Shown here piece by piece: positions 23,497-32,273 of a stretch of 42,556 bases of DNA. The notes beneath the pieces are model-generated. The model was not told the origin of the DNA and searched no databases. It saw nothing but the letters and a program-made list of their open reading frames with translations. The DNA comes from JBFLYO01 sp040756745. Its GTDB lineage: Bacteria; Bacteroidota; Ignavibacteria; UBA10030; UBA6906. A program made the translations under genes and the position numbers. Every line of letters begins with the position of its first letter. Positions within the stretch are counted from its first letter, which is position 1. The DNA lies in assembly GCA_040756745.1 (NCBI GenBank), contig JBFLYO010000034.1:1-42556 (forward strand), read 5' to 3'.

Positions 23497-24837
23497 TCAG
23501 ACGAGCCCCTGGTCAAGCATCGCATCGGCGACCTTCAGGAAGCCCGCGATGTTGGCGCCGTTCACATAATTCCCCGGCGTCCCGTACTTGGCCGCCGTGT
23601 CCACGCACGTGTGATGGATGTTTCGCATGATCTGCTGAAGCCGGTGATCCACTTCCTCCTTCGGCCAGGGGAGGCGCATGCTGTTCTGCGCCATCTCGAG
23701 ACCGGAGGTCGCAACCCCGCCGGCGTTCGAGGCCTTGCCGGGTGAATAGAGGATTCCGGCATCGAGGATCACCTTCACTCCTGCAAGAGTCGTCGGCATG
23801 TTTGCCCCCTCACATACGCACTTGCAGCCGTTTTTCACCAGCTCCCGCGCATCGTCCTCATCCAGCTCGTTCTGTATTGCGCAGGGGAGCGCGACGTCCA
23901 CAGGCACCCCCCAGGGGCGTTTCCCCGGATGGAACGGGACGTGAAATTTATCCGCGTAATCCTTCACTGCATCCCGCGCGCTTGCGCGCATCTTCAGCAT
24001 GTAATGGATTTTCTCACCGCTGATTCCATCCTTGTCGTGGATGAACCCGTCGGGCCCGGAGAGCGTAATGACCTTACCGCCAAGTTGCGTGACCTTTTCT
24101 ACTGCCCCCCAGGCCACGTTCCCAAAACCCGAGACGGCCACCGTTGCCCCCTCGAATGAAAGTCCCTTTGTCTTGAGCATTTCCTGGGCGAAATAGACCA
24201 CGCCGTATCCCGTCGCCTCCGGCCGGATCAGCGAACCGCCCCAGTTGATCCCCTTGCCGGTGAGGACGCCCGAAAACTCTCTTGTAAGCCGTTTGTACTG
24301 GCCGAACAGGAATCCGATCTCCCGTCCACCCACGCCGATGTCGCCCGCGGGGACATCGATCTCGGGCCCGATATGCCTGAAGAGCTCCGTCATGAAACTC
24401 TGACAGAACCTCATCACCTCGCTGTCGCTTTTCCCTTTCGGGTCAAAATCCGATCCACCTTTTCCTCCCCCCATCGGAAGCGACGTGAGGCTGTTCTTGA
24501 ACACCTGTTCGAACGCGAGGAACTTCAGGATGCCGAGGTGCACGGAAGGGTGGAACCGAAGCCCGCCTTTGTAGGGGCCAATGGCGCTGTTCATCTGCAC
24601 CCTGAACCCTCGGTTGATGTGAATCTCCCCCTGGTCGTCCACCCACGGAACACGGAACATGACGACCCGCTCCGGCTCGACCATCCGCTCCAGGATCTTC
24701 GCATGGCGGTACTCGGGGTGGCGCTCCAGGACGACTTCGAGCGATTCCGCCACCTCCTGGACTGCCTGGTGGAATTCCGGTTCATTAGGATTCTTGGCTT
24801 TTACCTGCGCAAGCAGGCCATTGACATACTCAGACAT
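23497..24837 (-). CDS. gdhA: hexameric glutamate dehydrogenase, clostridial-type coenzyme domain
   Basis: 446 aa, ATG with GAGGAA upstream. The substrate half is almost the same as in the GDH at 18976 (NSAIGPYKGGLRFHPSV, LPMGGGKGGSDFDPKGKSD). The coenzyme domain differs: VSGFGNVAWGAVEK, VITLSGPDGFIHDKDGIS, YMLKMRASARDAVKDYADKF, PGKRPWGVPVDVALPCAIQNE. From memory this series resembles the NAD-dependent Clostridium symbiosum enzyme and Bacteroides GDHs. It ends GANIAGFLKVADAMLDQG. First gene of the long minus-strand unit, directly behind the strong promoter. Cofactor assignment is inference. Confidence 0.9.
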   Translation of the reverse strand: MSEYVNGLLAQVKAKNPNEPEFHQAVQEVAESLEVVLERHPEYRHAKILERMVEPERVVMFRVPWVDDQGEIHINRGFRVQMNSAIGPYKGGLRFHPSVHLGILKFLAFEQVFKNSLTSLPMGGGKGGSDFDPKGKSDSEVMRFCQSFMTELFRHIGPEIDVPAGDIGVGGREIGFLFGQYKRLTREFSGVLTGKGINWGGSLIRPEATGYGVVYFAQEMLKTKGLSFEGATVAVSGFGNVAWGAVEKVTQLGGKVITLSGPDGFIHDKDGISGEKIHYMLKMRASARDAVKDYADKFHVPFHPGKRPWGVPVDVALPCAIQNELDEDDARELVKNGCKCVCEGANMPTTLAGVKVILDAGILYSPGKASNAGGVATSGLEMAQNSMRLPWPKEEVDHRLQQIMRNIHHTCVDTAAKYGTPGNYVNGANIAGFLKVADAMLDQGLV

Positions 24838-24891
24838 ACGTTCCTCGTGAAAGGGTTCGTGTAGTGAAGTGGCGTGGGGAAGGGAACTGCA

Positions 24892-24920
24892 AAAATATCA
24901 AGTTTTTGACGAACAGTCAA
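24892..24920 (-). promoter_or_regulatory. promoter of the GDH/PPDK-like operon
   Basis: Minus-strand TTGACT (24920-24915), 17 bp, TATTTT (24897-24892) followed by TG, so the -10 region reads TATTTTTG, which also fits the Bacteroidota TAnnTTTG motif. The predicted leader is about 48 nt. Confidence 0.65.
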
Positions 24921-25104
24921 GAAAACAGGATCCGCGCGACCCCGGGCGCTCATGAACTGCTGTGGTTCAAGCACGCATTCAACGTGCCAAAAAAACTCGT
25001 CGATTCATCCACCACACGGCAGGTTCACTTCGCGTTTAAACGTCGCAACGCCAGCAGTTGACTTCCTCGCGCCAGGGACATGCACACCAATTGAGTGTTT
25101 GACA

Positions 25105-25129
25105 ATTACCACTTCCCAGAAGTGGCAAT
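25105..25129. promoter_or_regulatory. palindromic operator candidate
   Basis: CCACTTC-CCA-GAAGTGG (25109-25125) is perfect over 7 bp and extends to 10 of 11 paired positions with flanking ATT/AAT. It overlaps a TTGACA (25100-25105). It is the size of a dimeric regulator site. Confidence 0.4.
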
Positions 25130-25434
25130 CGCACTGGCGCACCATTCGTCAATGCAGAGGGAAAAACCTGTAAGTCTGTCAATCCGTCGGAACATCGAGC
25201 ATTGCCACTGCGTTGAGATTCTCCACATCGCTGCTGAATTCTTCCTCAACATCATAACCCATAGTGACTCAGTGTATTGACCCGTCCATCGCTACTGCTT
25301 GCGTGATGGGCCGTTGAGAAATTCAACCGTTGTTCTCCGAACCGCTTTCCTGTGCCGCCGGTACTCTTCCCCAGCGACTCCTGTAGCCTGTTGAAAGTTC
25401 ACGTGTTGGCGCGCCGCAAATATCAACAGGGTCA

Positions 25435-25462
25435 AGTGTGTCGCTGTGGCACACTATCTGGA
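25435..25462 (+). promoter_or_regulatory. inverted repeat overlapping a weak sigma54-like element
   Basis: AGTGTG (25435-25440) / CACACT (25450-25455) is a perfect 6-bp inverted repeat. TGGCAC (25447-25452) followed 5 bp later by CTGGA resembles -24/-12 spacing but has GG instead of the key GC at -12. It lies about 55 bp upstream of the first gene of a locus that encodes a sigma54 activator. Weak. Confidence 0.25.
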
Positions 25463-25515
25463 AATAAGGAGAGGCAGACGGATCACCGCAGAACGTAGAA
25501 GGAAAGGAGTCGGTC

Positions 25516-26136
25516 ATGTCGGTATTGCTTGCTCTGACGGCTGTCATCGTGCTGATCCTGATCGATGTGTGGCGCCGCTCGCGGAAGCCGGTGAAGGTGG
25601 AGACTTCAGTTCTGATCAAACGGTATGTCCATCCAGGACACACCTGGCTGCGCGAGACGGAGGATGGAGATGTGTTCGTGGGAATGGACGATTTCGCACA
25701 ATCTCTGATCGGGAGCATAGATGGCGTAGAACTCCCTCGCCTCCTCCACAAGGTGCGGCAGGGCGCAGTGGCTTGGCGCGTACGCCACGAAAACAGGGTC
25801 GTGCCGATGCTCAGCCCTGTTACTGGAAGGGTTGTGGAAAAGAATGAGATGGTCCTCACCAATCCCCGTTTGATCAACACATCCCCGTTTGGCGATGCCT
25901 GGTTGCTCCGCGTCAGGCCAACCAGGCTTCCCGATCAACTTCACAATCTGATGACCGGCAAGCAGATACAGCCCTGGATTGACGCGGTCAAGTCCCGCCT
26001 GAATCGCGTCTTCTCGGGGACGCCAGCTCTCCTGTACCAGGACGGGGGTGTGTTGATGACGAATCTGGCCGACCGCTGTTCGGACGATGAGTGGGCGCAA
26101 CTGGTGAAGGAGCTATTCCTCATAGATGAGCATTGA
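25516..26136 (+). CDS. membrane-anchored GcvH-like protein lacking the lipoyl lysine (module A)
   Basis: 206 aa, AGGAG six bases before ATG. A transmembrane helix (about 2-18) is followed by a domain that aligns without gaps to glycine-cleavage H protein over residues 38-125: HPGHTWLRE, VGMDDFAQSLIG, LSPVTGRVVEKN, NPRLINTSPFGDAWLLRV. The residue at the lipoyl-lysine position is Asn93 and no Lys is nearby, so it cannot be lipoylated there. The C-terminal approximately 75 residues (QPWIDAVKSRL... LYQDGGVL... WAQLVKELFLID) are shared with the GcvH-like protein at 35597 and are not part of canonical GcvH. First gene of module A; probably a structural or adaptor subunit of the FeS/NrfD complex (inference). 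Confidence 0.75.
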   Translation: MSVLLALTAVIVLILIDVWRRSRKPVKVETSVLIKRYVHPGHTWLRETEDGDVFVGMDDFAQSLIGSIDGVELPRLLHKVRQGAVAWRVRHENRVVPMLSPVTGRVVEKNEMVLTNPRLINTSPFGDAWLLRVRPTRLPDQLHNLMTGKQIQPWIDAVKSRLNRVFSGTPALLYQDGGVLMTNLADRCSDDEWAQLVKELFLIDEH

Positions 26137-26160
26137 CAAGGACAAGACGTGGAGCACATT

Positions 26161-27075
26161 ATGGGCATCGGATCAACCGACCGTCGCAGTTTTCTGAAGA
26201 GTGCGGCTATAGCCGGAACCGGACTGCTGGGCGCATCGGGTTCGAGGGCGCAGGCAGGGCCCAAGAATGTCCTCTCAACCGATCGGATGGGAGTCCTCGT
26301 GGACACTACGGTCTGTGTTGGATGCCGCTCATGTGAGTGGGCCTGCAAGACCGCTCATGGGATCCCCACCGAGCCGTTGCCGTCGTATGAAGACCGGTCG
26401 GCTCTTGCTCACGGGCGCCGTCCCAATCCCTCCGCCCTTACTGTCGTGAACGAGTATGCTCCGGCGAAAGAGGGGGGGCTGCCGATCGACGTCAAAGTCC
26501 AGTGCATGCATTGCGATTATCCGGCGTGCGTGTCTGCGTGTATCGTCGGGGCGTTCTCAAAGGAGGAAGACGGGTCGGTCCTCTGGGATACGGAGAAGTG
26601 CATTGGATGCCGCTACTGCATGGTTGCGTGTCCCTTCCAGGTCCCCACATTCGAGTATAAAGAGGCCTTCCGGCCCGACATCGCGAAGTGTGATTTCTGC
26701 TCCACGCGAACGCGCGCCGGGGAGCTGCCCGCGTGCGTCGAGATTTGTCCAATGGAGGCACTCACCTATGGGCCGCGCAACGACCTCCTGGTCCTCGCAC
26801 GGCAGAGAATGGCGAGGGATCCTCAACGATACATCCCCCGCATTTTTGGTGAGCACGATGCCGGCGGAACGGCCTGGCTCTACCTGGCTGCAAGGCAGTT
26901 CTCAGATCTGGGCTTCCCGGAAGTTGGAACGCGGCCGTTGCCGGGAACCGCGGAGTCCATTCAACACGGGATATTTGCCTACTTCATGCCCCCGGTGATG
27001 CTCTACGCATTGCTCGGCGCGCTGATGTGGATCACGAAGAAACGGCGTGAGATCGACCGGGAGGCCGAACAATGA
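26161..27075 (+). CDS. Tat-exported four-cluster ferredoxin subunit (HybA/DmsB-like, module A)
   Basis: 304 aa; ATG with GGAG six bases upstream (a GTG at 26149 is the alternative). The twin-arginine signal is DRRSFLK (7-13). Four cysteine groups follow: CVGCRSCEWAC, CMHCDYPACVSAC, CIGCRYCMVAC and CDFCSTR...CVEIC, so four [4Fe-4S] clusters. A C-terminal helix (about 272-292) anchors it in the membrane, as in HybA. It should carry electrons on the periplasmic side between the cytochrome and the quinone-reactive NrfD partner, which follows with a 4-bp overlap. No catalytic molybdenum or hydrogenase subunit is present. Confidence 0.88.
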   Translation: MGIGSTDRRSFLKSAAIAGTGLLGASGSRAQAGPKNVLSTDRMGVLVDTTVCVGCRSCEWACKTAHGIPTEPLPSYEDRSALAHGRRPNPSALTVVNEYAPAKEGGLPIDVKVQCMHCDYPACVSACIVGAFSKEEDGSVLWDTEKCIGCRYCMVACPFQVPTFEYKEAFRPDIAKCDFCSTRTRAGELPACVEICPMEALTYGPRNDLLVLARQRMARDPQRYIPRIFGEHDAGGTAWLYLAARQFSDLGFPEVGTRPLPGTAESIQHGIFAYFMPPVMLYALLGALMWITKKRREIDREAEQ

Positions 27076-29459
27076 CAGAACACGTGAAACCGGTGCCGAT
27101 GACACGACGGTACGTCACTCCCGGCGTCGTCGTCCTTCTTCTCCTTGCTGCGAACGGACTTGCGTTTCTTCTCGCCCGGTTCTTCTTCGGGATCGGTGCA
27201 GTCACAAATCTGAGCGACGAGTTTCCCTGGGGTATCTGGATCGGCGTCGATGTTGCCGGGGGCGTCGCCCTTGCTGCCGGCGGGTTCACCTCTGCGGCGC
27301 TGGGTCACGTGATGCATCGTGAAGAGTACCACGTCATCCTGCGCCCCGCTTTGTTGACCGCCCTGCTGGGCTACACATTCGTGGCGCTCGGAGTCTTCAT
27401 CGACCTCGGCCGCTGGTACTACATCTGGCACCCTCTCATCATGTGGAACGGGACTTCCGCGCTGTTCGAGGTGGGCATGTGCGTGATGATCTACGCGGCG
27501 GTCCTTTACATCGAGTTTCTGCCCATTGTCACTGAGCGCTTCATCGGCCGGATCACGTTTGCCGGAAGGTTTGTCAGACTCAAGAAGACCGTCGACTGGA
27601 TTTTGCGGAGACTCGACCGGGCACTCGGGAAGACCATGTTCATATTCGTCATTGCTGGCGTCGTTCTCTCCACCCTCCATCAGTCGTCCCTGGGGACGCT
27701 GATGGTGATCGCCGGCCCCAAAATGCACCCTCTCTGGCAGACGCCGATCCTCCCGTTGCTTTTCCTTCTGTCTGCGATCTCCGTCGGATATCCGATGGTC
27801 ATTGTGGAGTCGATGGCCGCCGCGAGGTCGTTCGGATTGAAGCCGGAGATACATGTGTTGTCGCGGCTCGGATCTTTCATGGCACCGCTACTTGGGCTCT
27901 ACCTTGCGTTCAAGCTCGGTGACATGTTCATCCGGGAAACCTTCGTCTATCTCGGCGGGTTCAACACCGCGAGCGTGATGTTCGGCATCGAGATCATCGT
28001 CGGCGTCGTCATTCCCCTCCGAATGTTCCTCTCACGGGCGGTGCTCCAATCGCAGCGGTGGCTCTTCGTCGCTTCGCTCCTGGTCGTGATCGGCGTTCTC
28101 TTGAATCGCATCAACAGCTTCCTTGTCGCTTACACGCCTCCGAATGCCACGGGGACGTATTTCCCTGCCATCGGGGAGCTTTCCGTCACCGTTGGGTTTG
28201 TCGCGATGATCATTCTGGCCTACCGGGCGCTTGCCATCTTTTTTCCCGTCATCAGTGTTCCGGATACACGACCGAGCTGGAAAGCGAAGTATGCACTCCG
28301 CGCCGAGCGGGCGGCAAAGACGGTTTCCGCAGGGGTTCTCCTCATCCTTCTTGCGGCGCAGCCGGCCCCCGGGCAGTCCAGGGAGAAATCGGCCCACGGC
28401 CTCGACGGCGTAACCTGCTCCACGTGTCACACGTGCGATGTTCCGACGAAGGAAAACCCATGCGTGCGAGAATGCCCGCGGTTGCGTCTGGTGACGGTGC
28501 ATCATTCGCCGGCGGAGGGACCGGATGTGCTGACCATGCCTGTGAGCGAGAAGTCCTCGAGTCTCTTCCTGCCGGTAAAGTTCTCCCACCGCTGGCATGC
28601 CGAGATGGCCGAAATGTCGGGCGGCTGCGTGATGTGTCATCACTACAATCCGCCTGGGGGGATACTCGCGTGCAGCGACTGTCACTCGGCCGAGCGGAAA
28701 CGCACGAACCTTGGCAGGCCCGACCTGAGGGGCGCATACCATCAGCAATGCATGGACTGCCACCGGAAGTGGGGCCATGAAACTGGATGTACCAGCTGTC
28801 ATGAACTGCGAAATGCGCCGGTTCAATCGACGCACGGTGCCGCTGTCCGGGAGTATGAATCGCGACGGCATCCGCCGCTCAAGACACCGGAACGGATCGT
28901 CTATGAGACTGAGCTGCCGGTCGGTCCGAAGGTGACGTTTCACCATAAAGAGCATGTCGATCTCTACGGATACGAGTGCGCGGACTGTCATTCAAGCGAA
29001 AGTTGCGTTCGGTGTCATGATCGTCAAACGAGCGGCGTCGGCGGGGAGAAATCCTCCGGAAAGGGACACGACCTCTGCTCATCATGCCACGACACGGTGA
29101 GTCGGTGCGAGACCTGCCATGGAACCGCCGTGAAGAGCGGTTTCGATCATCAGAAACGGACCGGCTGGGCCCTCGGTCGCTTGCACGCGGCGCTGCCGTG
29201 TTCACGATGCCACGTCAAGAAAGGGTCGTTCGCAGGGCTCACTGCCTCCTGCCAGTCGTGCCATGGAGAGTGGCGGCCCGACACGTTTAACCACGCGGTG
29301 ACGGGACTGAGGCTTGACACGACGCATCGGGAGCTGGAGTGCGCATTGTGCCATGGCGACGGTCCCATCTCCTGGACAACGAGTTGCGGCAACTGCCACG
29401 AGGGTTTCCAGTACCCCGACACGTCGCCGGGGAAGCCGGTCTCCCGTCGGGAAGGCTGA
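27072..29459 (+). CDS. NrfD-type quinone-oxidoreductase subunit fused to a 13-haem cytochrome c
   Basis: 795 aa. Residues 1 to about 405 are a polytopic NrfD/HybB/PsrC-like membrane protein (FPWGIWIGVDVAGGVALAAG, STLHQSSLGTLMVIA, IGVLLNRINSFLVAY). A hydrophobic stretch at about 414-432 (SAGVLLILLAAQPAPGQ) looks like an N-terminal signal peptide but lies inside the protein. From residue 449 to the end I count 13 CxxCH motifs (CSTCH first, CGNCH last) with extra His residues for axial ligation. It should move electrons between the quinone pool and periplasmic haems within one chain, or be cleaved into two. Module B has the same NrfD without the cytochrome. Confidence 0.85.
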   Translation: MTEHVKPVPMTRRYVTPGVVVLLLLAANGLAFLLARFFFGIGAVTNLSDEFPWGIWIGVDVAGGVALAAGGFTSAALGHVMHREEYHVILRPALLTALLGYTFVALGVFIDLGRWYYIWHPLIMWNGTSALFEVGMCVMIYAAVLYIEFLPIVTERFIGRITFAGRFVRLKKTVDWILRRLDRALGKTMFIFVIAGVVLSTLHQSSLGTLMVIAGPKMHPLWQTPILPLLFLLSAISVGYPMVIVESMAAARSFGLKPEIHVLSRLGSFMAPLLGLYLAFKLGDMFIRETFVYLGGFNTASVMFGIEIIVGVVIPLRMFLSRAVLQSQRWLFVASLLVVIGVLLNRINSFLVAYTPPNATGTYFPAIGELSVTVGFVAMIILAYRALAIFFPVISVPDTRPSWKAKYALRAERAAKTVSAGVLLILLAAQPAPGQSREKSAHGLDGVTCSTCHTCDVPTKENPCVRECPRLRLVTVHHSPAEGPDVLTMPVSEKSSSLFLPVKFSHRWHAEMAEMSGGCVMCHHYNPPGGILACSDCHSAERKRTNLGRPDLRGAYHQQCMDCHRKWGHETGCTSCHELRNAPVQSTHGAAVREYESRRHPPLKTPERIVYETELPVGPKVTFHHKEHVDLYGYECADCHSSESCVRCHDRQTSGVGGEKSSGKGHDLCSSCHDTVSRCETCHGTAVKSGFDHQKRTGWALGRLHAALPCSRCHVKKGSFAGLTASCQSCHGEWRPDTFNHAVTGLRLDTTHRELECALCHGDGPISWTTSCGNCHEGFQYPDTSPGKPVSRREG

Positions 29460-29489
29460 TCGGAATGGGACGCCTCAAGGAATTCAATC

Positions 29490-31358
29490 ATGTATAGGAA
29501 ACTGGCATTCCGACTGATCCTGGTGGTGGGCGTGACCGCACTGCTCACCATCGGCATCTACTCTGCCTTCAGCACACGCGCCCAGAGCGAGAGAATGCAG
29601 GCAGAGGTCGAACGGCATGCCAGCCAGCTGAGCGAGACGGTGAAGAGAAGCACGCGCTACAGCATGCTCCTGAATCAACGCGAGCACGTGCACAAGATCA
29701 TCAATGACGTGGGCGAAGACTCGACCATCCATGAGGTCCGGGTCCTGAACAAGGAGGGGAAGATCATCTTTTCGTCGCGCCCCGAGAATATTGGACAGAT
29801 GGTGGACAAGAAGGCCGAAAGCTGCTTCGCCTGTCATGCTGCGGACCGGCCGCTGGAGCGCCTCTCGGTCCTGCAGCGTACGCGCGTCTTCCGGATTCAT
29901 CCGGATTCAGCGAGGATCCTCGGAGTAATCGCACCGATCTACAACGAGAGGGCCTGCTGGGAGGCGGACTGCCACGCCCATTCCCAGTCTCTCTCCGTTC
30001 TTGGCGTCCTCGACATAACGACCTCGCTTGCCCAGGTAGACCAACAGATCGAGGGAAGCGAGAAGGCAAATGCGATCTTTGCAGTGTTTGCCGTCTTCGC
30101 ACTGAGCATCATCATTGGATACTTCGTGCGCCGCTGGGTCGGCAACCCGGTGAACAATCTCATCGCGGCTACGCGGGAAGTGGGGGGGGGGAACCTGGCG
30201 TACCGCATCCCCCATCTCGGAGAGGACGACCTCGGAATGCTCGCACGTGCGTTCAACACCATGACCGAGAAACTCTCCGAAGCCCGGTTGCAGCTTTTTC
30301 AGTCCGACAAGATGGCGTCGCTGGGGCGCCTTGCGGCAGGCGTGGCACATGAACTCAACAACCCTCTCACCGGCGTCCTCACCTACAGCTCCTTTCTCCT
30401 CAACAGGGCGGGGGACAATCACGAAGCCCGTGCCGACCTCGAGGTCATCGTTCGCGAAGCAACCCGTAGCAGAGAGATCGTCAAGAGTCTCCTTGACTTT
30501 GCCCGACAGTCAGTCCCGAAGAAGTCGACCGCAAATCTCAACGAGATCATCGGACGATCGGTCGCCGTCCTTCAGAAACAGTTGGAAGTAAGGGGTGTGC
30601 AGGTGGCGAAATGCCTCGACGAGCACCTCCCCCCCGTCAGAGTCGACGCAAACCAGATACAACAGGTGATTGTAAACCTCCTTGTCAACGCGGCAGACGC
30701 CATCGGAGAAGAGGGAGGGTCCGTCACTGTCACAACGTCTTCCGTGACGCTCCCCCCGCAGGGTGTCGCCCATATCAAGCGTGCATTCTGCCCGAAGGGA
30801 CACGATCTCATGGACAATGAGGTGAAGGTCGACGGGCTCGCTTCTGTAAAAGTTGCTGCGCGCTGGGGAGGTGGCAAGGGGGACGTCCTGCTCGACCCCG
30901 TCTACGGGAAGACCCGACACCGGTACGAAGTGGGTCTTGCCGAGGGGCACGCGGCTGAATTTGTCTGCCCCAGGTGCGGGGCATCACTCCTCGAGCCGGG
31001 ACTGCGTTGCCCGGTGTGTTCTGCTCCCGGGTACGCGCTTCTCGTTCCTCCCCGCGGGACGATCCAGGGCTGCACGCGCAGAGGATGCCCGTGGCAATAC
31101 TGGGAGGCCGTGGAGGCCGAGGGGTACCGCGAGTACATCGAAATGACGGTCGCCGATACCGGATCGGGAATTTCTCCGGATGACATGAACAAAGTGTTCG
31201 AACCGTTCTACACCACGAAAGAGCAACGGGGAACGGGGCTCGGTCTGGCGGTCGTCTGGGGAATTGTGGACAACCACAACGGGACGATCGGAGTTCGAAG
31301 TGAGCTGGGTAAAGGGACGATATTCACAATCCGCCTTCCCATTGACCACGAACGGTGA
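29490..31358 (+). CDS. haem-sensor histidine kinase with zinc-ribbon insertion (module A)
   Basis: 622 aa inner-membrane kinase. TM helices at about 8-28 and 196-214 flank a periplasmic sensor with CFACH (112-116) and CWEADCH (156-162), CxxCH- and CX4CH-type c-haem sites. Then HAMP, the dimerisation/phosphoacceptor domain with H287 (GVAHELNNP) and the ATPase domain: N box VNLLVNAADAI, G1 DTGSG (556-560), F box EPFYTT, G2 GTGLGLA. Between N and G1 boxes about 120 residues are inserted (425-548) with paired cysteines (FCPKGH, CPRCG, CPVC, CTRRGC), apparently zinc ribbons. Its stop overlaps the receiver-GcvH-like gene, the likely partner. Confidence 0.85.
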   Translation: MYRKLAFRLILVVGVTALLTIGIYSAFSTRAQSERMQAEVERHASQLSETVKRSTRYSMLLNQREHVHKIINDVGEDSTIHEVRVLNKEGKIIFSSRPENIGQMVDKKAESCFACHAADRPLERLSVLQRTRVFRIHPDSARILGVIAPIYNERACWEADCHAHSQSLSVLGVLDITTSLAQVDQQIEGSEKANAIFAVFAVFALSIIIGYFVRRWVGNPVNNLIAATREVGGGNLAYRIPHLGEDDLGMLARAFNTMTEKLSEARLQLFQSDKMASLGRLAAGVAHELNNPLTGVLTYSSFLLNRAGDNHEARADLEVIVREATRSREIVKSLLDFARQSVPKKSTANLNEIIGRSVAVLQKQLEVRGVQVAKCLDEHLPPVRVDANQIQQVIVNLLVNAADAIGEEGGSVTVTTSSVTLPPQGVAHIKRAFCPKGHDLMDNEVKVDGLASVKVAARWGGGKGDVLLDPVYGKTRHRYEVGLAEGHAAEFVCPRCGASLLEPGLRCPVCSAPGYALLVPPRGTIQGCTRRGCPWQYWEAVEAEGYREYIEMTVADTGSGISPDDMNKVFEPFYTTKEQRGTGLGLAVVWGIVDNHNGTIGVRSELGKGTIFTIRLPIDHER

Positions 31359-31366
31359 ATCGCCCA

Positions 31367-32194
31367 ATGAACAGAGAGTTCGACGTGATGATCATCGACG
31401 ACGAGCAGGTCGTCCTGGAGGCTGTGGCCAAGGTCGGTACCGCGCATGCCTACAAAGTCGATGTCGTGGGTGACGGACCGACAGCCCTCCGGAGGCTGGA
31501 CCACGGCCGATATCGGCTCGTCATCTGCGACATCATGATGCCCGATATCGATGGATTCCAGATCCTCGAAGCGGTCCGGTCACAACACCCGGAGACATCC
31601 GTGATCATGACGACCGGCTATGCCACGGTAGATCATGCGGTGCGATCTCTCCGGGGGGGCGCAGTAGGATATCTGGCCAAACCGTTCACCGAAGAAGAGC
31701 TCCTGAGCGCAATTCACCGTGGGCTCAGACACCCACGGAACGCAGAGGAGCGGCTCTTGCGCAAGGGGCCGCCCCGGACGGACCCCGCTGGCGGCCCGAG
31801 GGAGGAATCCGCCTGGTATCGCCTCGGGTGGATCAGCTGGGTCCGGATGGAACAGTGGGGCTCGGCGTTTGTCGGCGTCACAGATACTTTCTTGGAGACG
31901 GTTGGAGCAGTGCAACGCGTGCAGCTTGGCGAAGAGACCGAAGAGATCGTGCAGGGGACCTCCTGCGCGAGGGTCGTCAGCCAGGACGGCCTCTCTCATG
32001 ATGTCCTCGGTCCAATCAGTGGAACCATCGTGGAAACGAACAGAAGTCTTGAGGCCGAAATCGTGAGGGTTCAGTCTGACCCTTGTGGGAAGGGTTGGTT
32101 TTACCGGGTGATCCCGGCGAATCCGGGCTACGAGTTGGAACAGCTGACGGAATGGTCGGCACACTCGACAGGCCCCGTTCATACACAGCAATAA
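31367..32194 (+). CDS. response regulator with GcvH-like output domain (module A)
   Basis: 275 aa from the ATG at 31367 (a GTG at 31355 overlaps the kinase stop and is possible). The receiver has acidic IIDDE, acceptor Asp in VICDIMMP (D55) and Lys in YLAKPF. After a linker, residues about 150-255 form a diverged GcvH-like domain: WISWVRMEQWGSAFVGVTDTFLETVG, a segment without any lysine where the lipoyl site should be, and LGPISGTIVETNRSL, then GKGWFYRVIPANP. There is no DNA-binding domain, so the output is probably protein contact, plausibly with the membrane GcvH-like subunits (inference). Best guess for kinase partner is the gene just upstream. Confidence 0.75.
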   Translation: MNREFDVMIIDDEQVVLEAVAKVGTAHAYKVDVVGDGPTALRRLDHGRYRLVICDIMMPDIDGFQILEAVRSQHPETSVIMTTGYATVDHAVRSLRGGAVGYLAKPFTEEELLSAIHRGLRHPRNAEERLLRKGPPRTDPAGGPREESAWYRLGWISWVRMEQWGSAFVGVTDTFLETVGAVQRVQLGEETEEIVQGTSCARVVSQDGLSHDVLGPISGTIVETNRSLEAEIVRVQSDPCGKGWFYRVIPANPGYELEQLTEWSAHSTGPVHTQQ

Positions 32195-32273
32195 GAACCG
32201 CTGGGCGCTGCGGAGGAGGGAACGCAGTCTCGCACTCTCCGCCCCGTCGTGCCGGCAAGAGGAGATGAATACC

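Larger units (their letters stand above)
24838..25515. other. 678-bp gene-less divergent regulatory region
   Basis: It separates the minus-strand GDH operon from the plus-strand redox-signalling locus. It contains the GDH promoter and two inverted repeats (25105-25129 and 25435-25455); short open frames have no coding character. No convincing sigma70 promoter for the plus-strand genes was found. Confidence 0.6.

Noticed and set aside
25516..26136. Canonical glycine-cleavage H protein
   Set aside because: The lipoyl lysine is absent, there is a membrane anchor, and no gcvT or gcvP is nearby.
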